Source: Pseudomonas graminis
GTDB taxonomy: Bacteria; Pseudomonadota; Gammaproteobacteria; Pseudomonadales; Pseudomonadaceae
Reading direction: 5' to 3'
Assembly: GCF_002093745.1 (NCBI RefSeq)
Contig: NZ_MTSB01000009.1
Location: forward strand, 124,001-188,000
Length of the DNA: 64,000 nucleotides
The notes below the pieces were generated by a model. That model did not search any database and was not told where the DNA came from. It saw only the letters and a list, made by a program, of their open reading frames with translations. A program made the position numbers and the translations under genes. The first letter of the stretch is position 1. Each line of letters opens with the position of its first letter. Of the stretch, positions 35,525 through 44,628 are shown in pieces.

Positions 35525-36274
35525 ATGCTGCTTCAAGGCAAAATCGCAATCATCACCGGCGCCGCTTCAGAGCGCGGCATCGGCCGGGCGACGGCAGTCA
35601 CATTCGCTCAGCACGGTGCGCGAGTGGTGATTATTGATCTGGACGAGGCCGCCGCGCGCGACGCCGCCGCTGCACTGGGCGAAGGTCATCTGGGCCTGGC
35701 GGCCAACGTCGCCGATGAAAAACAGGTTCAAGAAGCTGTCGCCAAGGTCATCGGGCACTTTGGCCGCATTGATATTCTGGTCAATAACGCGGGCATCACC
35801 CAGCCCATCAAGACCCTGGACATTCGTCCGTCCGATTACGACAAAGTGCTCGACGTCAGCCTGCGCGGCACCTTGCTCATGTCGCAAGCGGTGATCCCGA
35901 CCATGCGCGCTCAATCCAGCGGCAGTATCGTGTGCATGTCCTCGGTTTCCGCCCAACGCGGCGGCGGTATTTTCGGCGGCCCTCACTACAGCGCGGCAAA
36001 AGCCGGCGTGCTGGGCCTGGGCAAGGCGATGGCGCGTGAATTCGGCCCGGATCAGGTGCGTGTCAATGCTATCGCGCCCGGCTTGATCCACACCGATATC
36101 ACCGGTGGCCTGATGCAGGATGAGCGGCGCCACGCGATCATTGACGGCATTCCGCTGGGTCGGCTGGGCGCAGCACAGGATGTGGCCAACGCCGCGCTGT
36201 TCCTGGCCAGTGACCTTTCGTCTTATCTCACCGGTGTCACGCTGGATGTGAACGGCGGCATGCTGATTCACTGA
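35525..36274 (+). CDS. Short-chain dehydrogenase/reductase
   Basis: The 249-residue classical SDR has the cofactor motif TGAASERGIG (about residues 12-21), NNAG near 87, the catalytic Ser in SSVSAQRGG and the YSAAK motif near residue 155. The end is LTGVTLDVNGGMLIH. It probably oxidises or reduces a sugar, sugar alcohol or hydroxy acid. It is first in a unit with an MFS importer and a split transketolase. The substrate cannot be told from sequence. Confidence 0.92.
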   Translation: MLLQGKIAIITGAASERGIGRATAVTFAQHGARVVIIDLDEAAARDAAAALGEGHLGLAANVADEKQVQEAVAKVIGHFGRIDILVNNAGITQPIKTLDIRPSDYDKVLDVSLRGTLLMSQAVIPTMRAQSSGSIVCMSSVSAQRGGGIFGGPHYSAAKAGVLGLGKAMAREFGPDQVRVNAIAPGLIHTDITGGLMQDERRHAIIDGIPLGRLGAAQDVANAALFLASDLSSYLTGVTLDVNGGMLIH

Positions 36275-36325
36275 CCCCGCGTGGGCGGGTCGGCAAACGG
36301 CCCGTGTTTGTTCTGGATCGAAGGT

Positions 36326-36347
36326 CCGCCAGGCAGTGGTCTGGCGG
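36326..36347 (+). other. Stem-loop between the SDR and MFS genes
   Basis: CCGCCAG-N8-CTGGCGG lies 52 bases after the SDR stop. It may shape relative expression or mRNA processing within the operon; there is no T-run. Confidence 0.5.
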
Positions 36348-36374
36348 TCTATAAAAACAAGAGATCAGACCATC

Positions 36375-37676
36375 ATGATCACCACCATGACTCTCGACGC
36401 GGTCTCGACCGCGCGTGCCAATGCCTACCGCAAAACCGCCTGGCGCCTGATGCCGTTCCTGATGCTGTGCTATCTGTGCGCGTACCTGGACCGCGTCAAC
36501 GTCGGCTTTGCCAAGCTGCAGATGATGAGCGACCTGTCGTTCAGCGAGACCGTCTACGGCCTGGGCGCCGGGATGTTTTTCATCGGCTATTTCCTCTGTG
36601 AAGTGCCCAGCAACCTGATCCTTCACCGCGTCGGCGCACGACGCTGGATCGCCCGCATCATGATCTCCTGGGGCATCATTTCCGCCCTTTTCGCCTTCGT
36701 AGAAACCGCCTGGCAGTTCTACGCATTGCGCTTTCTGCTCGGGGTTGCCGAGGCCGGTCTGGCGCCAGGTCTGCTGCTGTACCTGACGTATTGGTTCCCC
36801 TCCTATCGCCGCGCGCGCATGACCGTGCTGTGGTTCATCGCCATCCCGCTGTCCGGCATGATCGGCGGTCCGCTGTCAGGCTACATCATGACCCGCTTTG
36901 CCGGTGTTCATGGCTGGGCCGGCTGGCAATGGATGTTCGTCCTCGAAGCCATTCCCACCGTGATCGTCGGGTTGCTGGTGCTGAGCTACCTGAAAGATGG
37001 CGTGCATCAGGCGACCTGGCTTTCGGAAGATGAAAAAGCGCTGGTCAACAAGGAGCTGGAAGAAGACAACAGCCAGAAGGTTGTACACGCCTCGATCGGT
37101 GCGTTCATCCGTGACCGTCGGCTTTGGTTGCTGGCGTGCATCTACTTCTGCGTGGTGATGGGCCAGTACGCGATCACCTTCTGGCTGCCGACGCTGATTC
37201 GTAATGCGGGCGTCTCCGACCCGCTGCACATCGGCCTGATGACCAGCCTTCCCTACCTGTGCGCAATCGTCGTCATGCTGTTGATGGGCCGCAGCGGCGA
37301 CAAACACCGCGAACGCAGATGGCACCTGGTCGGCCCGATGATCGCCGGTGCTCTGGGCCTGAGCCTTGCGGCGTTGTTCGGCGGCAACCTGCTGCTGTCC
37401 GTGCTGAGCCTGTGCCTCGCGGCGGCGGGCATCCTGTCTGCGTCCTCGATGTTCTGGATGCTGCCCACCACCCTGCTGGGGGGCGTTTCTGCCGCCGCCG
37501 GAATCGCCGGGATCAACAGCTTCGCCAATCTCGCGGGCTTCTGCTCGCCTTACCTGATCGGCTGGATCACCACCCTGACCGGCTCCAGCGCCATTGGCAT
37601 GTACCTGATCACCGGGGTGCTGTTCGTCGGCGCCTTTCTGGTACTGCGCATCCCGGCCGCCTCGGTCAATCGTTGA
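36375..37676 (+). CDS. MFS transporter, anion:cation symporter (ACS) type
   Basis: The 433-residue protein starts at MITTMTLDAV after AAGAGA; an in-frame ATG at 36336 falls next to the stem-loop and is rejected. About 12 membrane helices are visible. The ACS-type motif LCYLCAYLDRVNVGFAKLQM near the N-terminus and the GVAEAGLAPGLLLYLTYWFP stretch near residue 115-135 are typical. Relatives import sugar acids, tartrate or phthalate. Its place between an SDR and transketolase genes suggests a small hydroxylated substrate. Confidence 0.92.
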   Translation: MITTMTLDAVSTARANAYRKTAWRLMPFLMLCYLCAYLDRVNVGFAKLQMMSDLSFSETVYGLGAGMFFIGYFLCEVPSNLILHRVGARRWIARIMISWGIISALFAFVETAWQFYALRFLLGVAEAGLAPGLLLYLTYWFPSYRRARMTVLWFIAIPLSGMIGGPLSGYIMTRFAGVHGWAGWQWMFVLEAIPTVIVGLLVLSYLKDGVHQATWLSEDEKALVNKELEEDNSQKVVHASIGAFIRDRRLWLLACIYFCVVMGQYAITFWLPTLIRNAGVSDPLHIGLMTSLPYLCAIVVMLLMGRSGDKHRERRWHLVGPMIAGALGLSLAALFGGNLLLSVLSLCLAAAGILSASSMFWMLPTTLLGGVSAAAGIAGINSFANLAGFCSPYLIGWITTLTGSSAIGMYLITGVLFVGAFLVLRIPAASVNR

Positions 37677-37694
37677 ATCAACGGAGTCATCACC

Positions 37695-38543
37695 ATGACA
37701 GCCACTACGTTATCTGCACCTTCCACCTCACTGGCGCAGCGTGCTCACAACATCCGTCGACACGCCTTGCGCATGGGCCAGGTTCAGGGCCAGGGGTATG
37801 TCGGGCAGGCATTGGGCGCGGCCGATCTGCTCGCGGTGTCCTACTTCCACGCCATGACCTACAAGCCGGAAAACCCTGAGTGGGAACAGCGCGACCGGTT
37901 TTACCTTTCTATCGGCCATTACGCCATTGCGTTGTACGCGGCGCTGATCGAAGCCGACATCATCCCGCTCGATGAGCTGGAAACCTACGGCTCGGATGAC
38001 AGCCGTCTGCCCATGTCAGGCATGGCGACTTACACCCCCGGCATGGAAATTACCGGTGGCTCGCTGGGTCATGGGCTGGGCATAGCGGTCGGCGCGTGCC
38101 TGGGCTTGAAACGCAAGGCCTCCAGCGCCTTCGTCTACAACCTGCTGTCCGATGGAGAATTGAACGAAGGCTCTACCTGGGAAGCGGCCATGTCGGCCTC
38201 TCACTGGAAGCTGGATAACCTGATCGCGATCATCGACGTGAACAATCAGCAGGCCGATGGCCACTCCAGTGAGGTGCTGGCGTTTGAACCGATCGTGGAT
38301 CGCTGGCAGGCATTTGGCTGGTTCACCCAGCGGGTCGACGGCAACGACCTGAACGCATTGGTCGCGGCCTTCGACGCCGCTCGCCAACACGACGGCGCAC
38401 AGCCCAGGGTGATCATTTGCGACACGAAAATGGGCAAGGGCGTGGCGTTTCTGGAAACCCGTGAAAAGACCCACTTTATCCGCGTCGACGAGCATGAATG
38501 GGACATCGCGCTGAACAACCTCGACGAGGGGAAAACCGTATGA
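37695..38543 (+). CDS. Transketolase, N-terminal (thiamine-diphosphate-binding) subunit
   Basis: The 282-residue protein equals the N-terminal half of transketolase. The GHALGA-like and GSLGHGLGIAVGACLGLK motifs are present. The ThDP/Mg2+ motif begins LSDGELNEGSTWEAA and ends with IIDVNNQQADG (about 150-190). The C-terminal half is the next gene, overlapping by four bases, so the two must form one enzyme. Split transketolases often occur in catabolic operons for unusual sugars. Confidence 0.93.
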   Translation: MTATTLSAPSTSLAQRAHNIRRHALRMGQVQGQGYVGQALGAADLLAVSYFHAMTYKPENPEWEQRDRFYLSIGHYAIALYAALIEADIIPLDELETYGSDDSRLPMSGMATYTPGMEITGGSLGHGLGIAVGACLGLKRKASSAFVYNLLSDGELNEGSTWEAAMSASHWKLDNLIAIIDVNNQQADGHSSEVLAFEPIVDRWQAFGWFTQRVDGNDLNALVAAFDAARQHDGAQPRVIICDTKMGKGVAFLETREKTHFIRVDEHEWDIALNNLDEGKTV

Positions 38544-39562
38544 GTTCCGCCAATCACCCTTCGGCGCCTGCTTCGGGCGCCGTGAAGAAAAAACTGACGA
38601 CCTCGGCGATGATTGCGTCCATCGCGTCCGAAGGCCAGGCCACTCGCGCTGCGCCGTTCGGCCATGCACTGGCTGCATTGGCAGAGCAACGCCAGGACAT
38701 CGTCGGGCTGTCGGCTGACCTGTCGAAATACACCGACTTGCACATCTTCGCCAAAGCGCACCCTGAACGCTTTTACCAGATGGGCATGGCCGAGCAGTTG
38801 TTGATGAGCGCGGCAGCTGGCATGGCCCGGGAAGGCTTTGTGCCGTTCGCGACCACGTATGCGGTGTTCGCGTCGCGACGCGCCTATGACTTCATCTGTA
38901 TGGCAATTGCCGAAGACAACCTCAACGTCAAGATCGTCTGCGGCCTGCCAGGGCTGACCACCGGTTACGGCCCCAGCCACCAGGCGACCGACGACCTGGC
39001 GATCTTCCGGGCCATGCCCAACCTGATGATTGTCGACCCTTGCGATGCGCTGGAAATCGAACAGGCCGTGCCCGCGATTGCCGCGCATCAAGGCCCGGTG
39101 TACATGCGTTTGCTGCGCGGCAACGTACCGCTGGTGCTGGACGAATACGGTTACACGTTCGAGATCGGCAAAGCCAAAACCTTGCGCACCGGCAACGACG
39201 TGCTGATCATTTCCACCGGCCTGATGACCATGCGCGCACTGGAAGCCGCCAAGGCACTTCAGGCCGACGGTGTTGATGTGGCAGTGCTGCATGTGCCGAC
39301 CATCAAGCCGCTGGACGAGCAGACCCTTCTGGCCGAAGCCCGAAAACCGGGCCGGCTGGTGGTCACCGCTGAAAACCATTCGGTCATCGGCGGGCTGGGC
39401 GAAGCCGTGGCGACGGTGCTGCTGCGCAATGGCGTCACACCGACCTTCAGGCAGATCGCCCTGCCGGACGCCTTTCTCGATGCCGGCGCGCTGCCTACAC
39501 TGCATGATCGTTACGGCATTTCCACACCGGCGGTCTGCGCGCAAATCAAGGCCTGGCTTTAG
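38540..39562 (+). CDS. Transketolase, C-terminal (pyrimidine-binding) subunit
   Basis: The 340-residue protein holds the central pyrimidine-binding domain (about 35-200, with MGMAEQLLMSAAAGMAREGF, including the Glu that activates ThDP) and the C-terminal domain (about 215-340). The N-terminal 30 residues are Ala/Ser-rich and lack homology. It overlaps the N-subunit gene at ATGA, implying coupled translation and a 1:1 ratio. Confidence 0.93.
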   Translation: MSSANHPSAPASGAVKKKLTTSAMIASIASEGQATRAAPFGHALAALAEQRQDIVGLSADLSKYTDLHIFAKAHPERFYQMGMAEQLLMSAAAGMAREGFVPFATTYAVFASRRAYDFICMAIAEDNLNVKIVCGLPGLTTGYGPSHQATDDLAIFRAMPNLMIVDPCDALEIEQAVPAIAAHQGPVYMRLLRGNVPLVLDEYGYTFEIGKAKTLRTGNDVLIISTGLMTMRALEAAKALQADGVDVAVLHVPTIKPLDEQTLLAEARKPGRLVVTAENHSVIGGLGEAVATVLLRNGVTPTFRQIALPDAFLDAGALPTLHDRYGISTPAVCAQIKAWL

Positions 39563-39610
39563 GCACTGAACTGCGCAGCGACAATTGTCCCTGCGCATCG
39601 GGAGTTACCC

Positions 39611-40561
39611 TTGGACGCACATGAATTGCTGGACCCGGCCTATCGCTCGTTCCTGGACGAGCCTTCCAGCCACTGGACGCTGCACACCCTCCACGAGATC
39701 AGGGCCCGCGTCAGTTCCACCTGGACATCGGCGGCGGCCTCAAGGGGCGAACAACACTGGACCACAGACGAACCGGCCAGCCGCGTCAGGCTATGCCTTT
39801 ACCGGCCTGACCCGCCGTCTGATCAGAAGAAGCTGCCGGTCATCCTGTACATCCACGGGGGCGGCTTTGTGCTCGGCAGACCGGAAATGGCCGATGATTA
39901 CCTGGCAGAACTGGCCATCGAGCTGAACGCAATCATCGTCGCCGTCGATTACCGGCTCGCGCCCGAGCATGCATTCCCGATTCCGCTCGAGGACTGCCAT
40001 GCGGCTCTGGAGTGGATTTTCCAGACGGGTCACACGCTGGGTATGGACATCCGCAATGTGGTGATCATGGGCCACAGCGCCGGCGGCGGGCTGGCGGCGG
40101 CGTTAGCCATGCGGGCAAGAGACAACGCGGTTCATCAAGCTGCAGGGCTGGTTCTGATCTATCCGATGCTGGATCACAGAACCGGTTCGACCGATGCGCC
40201 GCCCTCCAACCCGACCACCGGCACCGTCAGTTGGTCGCGTCAGGCCAACCGGTTTTGCTGGGACTGCCTGCGCAGTGACTACGCGCTGGATGATGATCGG
40301 GCCACGCTGTTCTCCCCTGCACTGGCCAGCGATTTAAGGGGTCTGCCTTCTGCGTTTATCTGCGTCGGCGCGCTGGATCTGTTTCTGGAAGAAGACCTGG
40401 CGTTCGGGCTGACACTGTCGCGCTCCGGGGTACACGTGGAACTGCACGTTTACCCCGGAGTGCCACACATGTTCGATCAGTTACCGGGATGGCAAACCCG
40501 ACAGGCGCAGCAGGACGTTGCCCGCGCCGTCAGCAGGATGATTGTTGCGCACTCGGATTGA
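39611..40561 (+). CDS. Alpha/beta hydrolase, hormone-sensitive-lipase-type esterase
   Basis: The 316-residue protein is read from TTG 39611 behind GGGAG. It has the oxyanion motif LYIHGGGFVLG (about residue 78), the nucleophile GHSAGG (Ser near 155), and Asp and His candidates in ICVGALDLFLEE and YPGVPHMFDQL. These place it in the HSL (family IV) esterases, cytoplasmic. It follows the transketolase genes by 48 bases and may belong to the same operon, perhaps releasing a sugar from an ester. Confidence 0.88.
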   Translation: MDAHELLDPAYRSFLDEPSSHWTLHTLHEIRARVSSTWTSAAASRGEQHWTTDEPASRVRLCLYRPDPPSDQKKLPVILYIHGGGFVLGRPEMADDYLAELAIELNAIIVAVDYRLAPEHAFPIPLEDCHAALEWIFQTGHTLGMDIRNVVIMGHSAGGGLAAALAMRARDNAVHQAAGLVLIYPMLDHRTGSTDAPPSNPTTGTVSWSRQANRFCWDCLRSDYALDDDRATLFSPALASDLRGLPSAFICVGALDLFLEEDLAFGLTLSRSGVHVELHVYPGVPHMFDQLPGWQTRQAQQDVARAVSRMIVAHSD

Positions 40562-40712
40562 ACCGCGCAGTGCTTATGCAATTTCAAGCGCCAGCTGCCG
40601 AGGTGGTGGTCGTCAGAATTCAGCCCCTGACCAACCCTTTCCGTCGAAGGGCACTCTATCGGCGGTCATAGGGTGTACCATCAAGGATTACCCACCACCT
40701 AATTAGTCAGCC

Positions 40713-41147
40713 ATGTCCTTGCAAAGCGAAGAGAGCCGCCACATCGTAGCCTCTCTGGCGCTACGTATGGGTCCCACCGCTGACGCTGCAAAAGCTGCCG
40801 AGACCATCGTCTCGGTGTTGCAGGATATCGACGCAGCCCTGACGCCTATCATTGGCCAGCAAGGGGTTGCCGCCCTCTATCGTCGCAGTTTCCATCTTTG
40901 CATCGGTGCGCATCAGCGCCTGGCTGGCACCTACGACACCGTGCAGTTCCCGATGGACTTCAAAGCACTCGAAGCGATCCTTGTCGAGCAGAGCAAAACC
41001 GACATGCTGTTTTTCGGAGAAACGCTGCTGACCACCCTTTACGAGCTTCTGACCACGCTGATCGGGCCGTCGCTCACCGCACGTTTGCTGAGTAGCGTAT
41101 GGGCGCCCGCCCTGAGCGACACCCCTTTGCAGGAAAATTCGCCATGA
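40713..41147 (+). CDS. Uncharacterised alpha-helical protein in a KaiC-like operon
   Basis: The 144-residue soluble protein has no recognised family. It appears all-helical, with a central aromatic stretch (VAALYRRSFHLCIGAHQRLAG) and a Leu/Thr-rich helix near 105-125. Its stop overlaps the ATG of the KaiC-like gene, so the two are translationally coupled. It could be a sensor or partner of the ATPase. Confidence 0.75.
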   Translation: MSLQSEESRHIVASLALRMGPTADAAKAAETIVSVLQDIDAALTPIIGQQGVAALYRRSFHLCIGAHQRLAGTYDTVQFPMDFKALEAILVEQSKTDMLFFGETLLTTLYELLTTLIGPSLTARLLSSVWAPALSDTPLQENSP

Positions 41148-42619
41148 GCACCAAAGTGACTATCAACCGCTTGGCCACCGGTGTGCCAGGACTGGACGAG
41201 GTCCTGGGCGGTGGCTTGCCGGAGTTTTCGTTCAACCTGATCGCCGGTCCGCCTGGTTGTGGCAAAACCACACTGGCCCACCAGATGATGTTTGCCCTGG
41301 CGACGCCCGAACGCCCGGCGCTGTTCTTCACCGTGCTAGGCGAACCGCCGCTGAAGATGCTTCGCTACCAGCAGCAATTCGATTTTTTCGACAGCGCAGC
41401 GATCAATCAGTCGATTCGCTACGTCAATCTGGCCGATGACACCCTGGCCGGTGACCTCGATGAAGTGTTACGGCGCATTGTCAGCGAGGTGGAGACCCAC
41501 TCCCCGGCGCTGGTGTTTGTCGACTCGTTTCGCTCCGTGGTGCTGGCCAGCCAGACGCAGCACAACCCGAACAACAACCTGCCACAGTTCGTCCAGCAGC
41601 TGGGCATGCTGATGACCACTTGGCAGGCAACGACCTTCCTGATCGGTGAATACTTCAATGAAACCGACACCAATCCGATTTTCACGGTCGCCGATGGCTT
41701 GATCTGGCTTCGTCAGAGCGTTCAGCGCAACTCGATGGTGCGCAAGATGGAAATCATGAAGATGCGCGGCCAGCCAACGCTGCCCGGTCTGCATACGTTC
41801 CGCATCGCAAACGCCGGTATCACTGTGTTCGCGCCGGCCAGGCTTGATGCGGTTGAAGCAGCGCCTGAATTTCCGGTCAAACGCCTGAAAATGGGCGTAC
41901 CGCGGCTGGATGAGATGCTCGGCGGAGGCCTGCCTCGCGGGTATTCGCTGCTGGTGGCCGGGCCGTCAGGTTCGGGGAAAAGCATTCTGGCCGCCAGTTT
42001 TCTCGCTGAAGGCGCGCGCAATGGCGAGACCGGCGTTATCGCGGTGTTCGAACAGCGTCCCAATCATTTTCAGAACACCGCCCTCGCGAGCCTGATCCAG
42101 GAAGGACAGGTCGGCCTGGTAGACAACCGTGCGCCGGACCTGTCCATTGACGAGATCGTGCAGCTGATCCTGAGTGAGATCACCCGGTTGAAAGCCACCC
42201 GTGTGGTCATTGACTCGCTGTCCGGATTCGAACTCGCGCTGGCACCGACCTTCCGTGACGACTTTCGCGAGTCGCTGTCACGCATGGTCACCGCGCTGAC
42301 CAGCGTCGGGGTCAGCGTGCTGCTCACCTCGGAACTGGAAGACCGTTATACCGACCTGCGCTTCAGCCCTTACGGCACGGCGTTTCTCACCGACGCGATC
42401 ATTGTTCAGCGCTACATCGAGGTAGACAGCCGCCTGCTACGCATCATGGCCGTCGTGAAGATCAGGGCCAGCGCGCACTCCAACGAGCTTCGCCAGTACG
42501 TCATCGATGAAGACGGCATACACCTTGGTGAACGGCTGTCGAATCAGGAAGGCCTGCTGGGTGGCCGTCCTACCAGACAGCATTCAGGAGCGGCACTGAC
42601 CGGGGATACAAATGATTGA
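41144..42619 (+). CDS. Double-domain KaiC/RadA-like ATPase
   Basis: The 491-residue protein has two RecA-like KaiC domains. The first (about 5-240) has Walker A GPPGCGKTT, the second (about 245-475) GPSGSGKS; LVFVDSF and VVIDSLSG are the Walker B strands. Compared with cyanobacterial KaiC, the paired catalytic Glu residues are changed (LGE in domain 1, FEQ in domain 2). The two phosphorylated residues of the second domain appear to be replaced in GTAFLTD. It may therefore be an ATP-dependent signalling protein without the clock autokinase cycle. It sits between a small helical protein and a histidine kinase gene. Confidence 0.9.
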   Translation: MSTKVTINRLATGVPGLDEVLGGGLPEFSFNLIAGPPGCGKTTLAHQMMFALATPERPALFFTVLGEPPLKMLRYQQQFDFFDSAAINQSIRYVNLADDTLAGDLDEVLRRIVSEVETHSPALVFVDSFRSVVLASQTQHNPNNNLPQFVQQLGMLMTTWQATTFLIGEYFNETDTNPIFTVADGLIWLRQSVQRNSMVRKMEIMKMRGQPTLPGLHTFRIANAGITVFAPARLDAVEAAPEFPVKRLKMGVPRLDEMLGGGLPRGYSLLVAGPSGSGKSILAASFLAEGARNGETGVIAVFEQRPNHFQNTALASLIQEGQVGLVDNRAPDLSIDEIVQLILSEITRLKATRVVIDSLSGFELALAPTFRDDFRESLSRMVTALTSVGVSVLLTSELEDRYTDLRFSPYGTAFLTDAIIVQRYIEVDSRLLRIMAVVKIRASAHSNELRQYVIDEDGIHLGERLSNQEGLLGGRPTRQHSGAALTGDTND

Positions 42620-42628
42620 GTCAGACTT

Positions 42629-43651
42629 GTGAGCGACGCCGATGGCAAGAACGAACGCGAGATAGCCAGTGCTGCTCACGAACTCTTCCTGCTTGGCCAG
42701 AAAACCGTCGAAGCGCGTGCCGTGCTGGCTGCACTGCAAAACCAGTTGAGCGATGCCAGCGATCGGCTGGTGGATACCCGGCAGGTCGAGCACGTGATCG
42801 AGGCCAATCAGCAATTGGTGATGGCGGTGCTACTGGCGCAATCAAACGCGGCAGGCTCTCCTTGTCTGAAGGAGCAGCGCCTGTATGACGAGCTTCGCGA
42901 AGCCAATGCGCAACTGGTCATGGCCGCGCTGAGCGCCCAAGACCTTCAGGCCAATGCAGAGCAGGCGCTGATTAAACAGAAAAGCGTACTGGCGATGGTC
43001 GCCCATGAATTGCGCAACCCCTTGACGCCCATCAGCATGATCGCCGAGCGAATGGTCCGGCTGCCCAGCGAAGAGCTGCCGCGGATGCGTGAGCTGATCG
43101 AGCATCAGGTTCGACACATATCCCAACTGGTCGACGACCTTCTCGACGTCTCCCGCGCCAGCACCGGCAAATTACGAATTGATTGCCATGTTCTCGACAT
43201 GACGCCGGTTCTGAAAGAAGCCATCGAGGTGTGCGGCCCGGTTATCACGGCGAAAAAACAGCACTTCGAGACCCATCTGATTGACGGCCCGCTGATGCTG
43301 AATGGAGACCCGGTGCGCCTCGCACAGATTCTTCATAATCTGTTGGCAAATGCAGCCAAATACACACCGGTCAACGGCACGATCAAACTGTCTGCCAGCG
43401 TTGAGGCGGGCCTGTTGAACCTCAGCATCTCCGACAACGGCATCGGTATTTCACCCACTGTGCTGCCCTACATTTTCAACCCTTATGTTCAGGACGAACA
43501 CGCCATAGGCTTTAATGGCACCGGCCTGGGCATCGGCTTGACCGTGGTTCGCGAACTGGTCGAAGCACACGGCGGCAAAGTTATCGCCATCAGTGCAGGC
43601 AACGGGATGGGCAGCGAGTTTCTGGTGACGTTGCCACTGTTGCAGGATTGA
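42629..43651 (+). CDS. Soluble sensor histidine kinase
   Basis: The protein has 340 residues from GTG 42629. The N-terminal 115 residues are helical, with two similar EANQQLVMAVLLAQ / EANAQLVMAALSAQ segments, and lack membrane helices. The HisKA domain has MVAHELRNPLTPIS (phospho-His near residue 128). The ATPase domain has LHNLLANAAKYTP, ISDNGIGI and GTGLGIGLTVVRELVEAHGG. No receiver domain or response regulator gene adjoins it. It lies nine bases after the KaiC-like gene and is probably its output partner. Confidence 0.92.
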   Translation: MSDADGKNEREIASAAHELFLLGQKTVEARAVLAALQNQLSDASDRLVDTRQVEHVIEANQQLVMAVLLAQSNAAGSPCLKEQRLYDELREANAQLVMAALSAQDLQANAEQALIKQKSVLAMVAHELRNPLTPISMIAERMVRLPSEELPRMRELIEHQVRHISQLVDDLLDVSRASTGKLRIDCHVLDMTPVLKEAIEVCGPVITAKKQHFETHLIDGPLMLNGDPVRLAQILHNLLANAAKYTPVNGTIKLSASVEAGLLNLSISDNGIGISPTVLPYIFNPYVQDEHAIGFNGTGLGIGLTVVRELVEAHGGKVIAISAGNGMGSEFLVTLPLLQD

Positions 43652-43706
43652 CGGGCGTTACTGATTGCAGGAACGCATTTCACTGCTCGACAAAGGAGTT
43701 GTCTTC

Positions 43707-44192
43707 ATGACTGCACCGACACTTCACTTGATGTGCGGCAAGATTGCCTCAGGCAAATCGACGCTCGCCAAAACACTTGCCACTGAATATTCAGCCATCC
43801 TGCTGAGCGAAGATTATTGGCTCTCAAGGCTTTACCCTGACGACATCACGTCAGTGGCCGACTACGTCCGGTTTGCACACCGGATTCGCGATGTCGTTGG
43901 CCCTTTGGTTGTCAGCCTTCTGCAATCAGGCGTTACGGTGGTTCTGGATTTTCCTGCCAATACGCATGCAGACCGCCAGTGGCTCCGCACGCTGGCGGAG
44001 GAATCGGGGACGGCGCATTGCCTGCACTTTCTTGACGTAGAAGACGACATCTGCCTGGCCAGACTGCACGCCCGCAACCACAACGCCGAGCATGACTTTT
44101 CAGCCACCGACGCCGAATTCAGGCTGATCACAGGTTATTTCCGGTCTCCGGACGCAGCGGAAGGCCTGAATATTCTGGTCCACAATGCGTAA
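43707..44192 (+). CDS. P-loop kinase-like ATP-binding protein
   Basis: The protein has 161 residues from ATG 43707, behind AAAGGAG. It begins with a P-loop CGKIASGKSTLAKTL and continues with the compact alpha/beta pattern of the AAA_33/zeta-like small kinases, including LDFPANTHADRQWLR and a lid with Arg residues (ICLARLHARNHNAEH). Such proteins phosphorylate small molecules or nucleotides; the substrate is unknown. Confidence 0.82.
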   Translation: MTAPTLHLMCGKIASGKSTLAKTLATEYSAILLSEDYWLSRLYPDDITSVADYVRFAHRIRDVVGPLVVSLLQSGVTVVLDFPANTHADRQWLRTLAEESGTAHCLHFLDVEDDICLARLHARNHNAEHDFSATDAEFRLITGYFRSPDAAEGLNILVHNA

Positions 44193-44316
44193 GAGTGAGT
44201 GTGGGAAGGAACATCGCCGGATGCCCACACATGCAGGGCTGTCAGAGCCAGCCAGGTCAGATAATCGGATATTCGAACTGATATCATCCCGGAACCTGCA
44301 CGCCGAGTAGACGACC

Positions 44317-44478
44317 ATGAATCGCCGCAAAAAAATACAACAGCTGTTAAAAGCTCATGCCAAGAAGGCCAGCGCCAAACTGGCACCGCAGAGCAAGCCC
44401 AGGTACATCAGCAAAGCAGACCGCCTCAAGCTGGCGGATGAACCCGGTCAGGATTCGATTATTGCTGCCGAGAAGTGA
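44317..44478 (+). CDS. Small basic protein, DUF2986-like
   Basis: The 53-residue frame from ATG 44317 encodes a lysine-rich protein opening MNRRKKIQQLLKAHAKKASA and containing KPRYISKADRLKLA. This matches the short DUF2986-type proteins widespread in Pseudomonas. No function is known. The basic N-terminus suggests nucleic-acid or ribosome contact, which is only a guess. Confidence 0.75.
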   Translation: MNRRKKIQQLLKAHAKKASAKLAPQSKPRYISKADRLKLADEPGQDSIIAAEK

Positions 44479-44628
44479 TCGCAGCGGTTCGGCGTCATGA
44501 ACGGTCACGTTCCTGGCGCACCTGCCTGACACGTGTTTTCTCTTTAAGTAACTGAATAACCGGGGCAGGCACTGTTGACGCCTCAACAGGCCCGCCTCAG
44601 AAGCCTTCTTCAGGGCCGGCTCGCCAGC

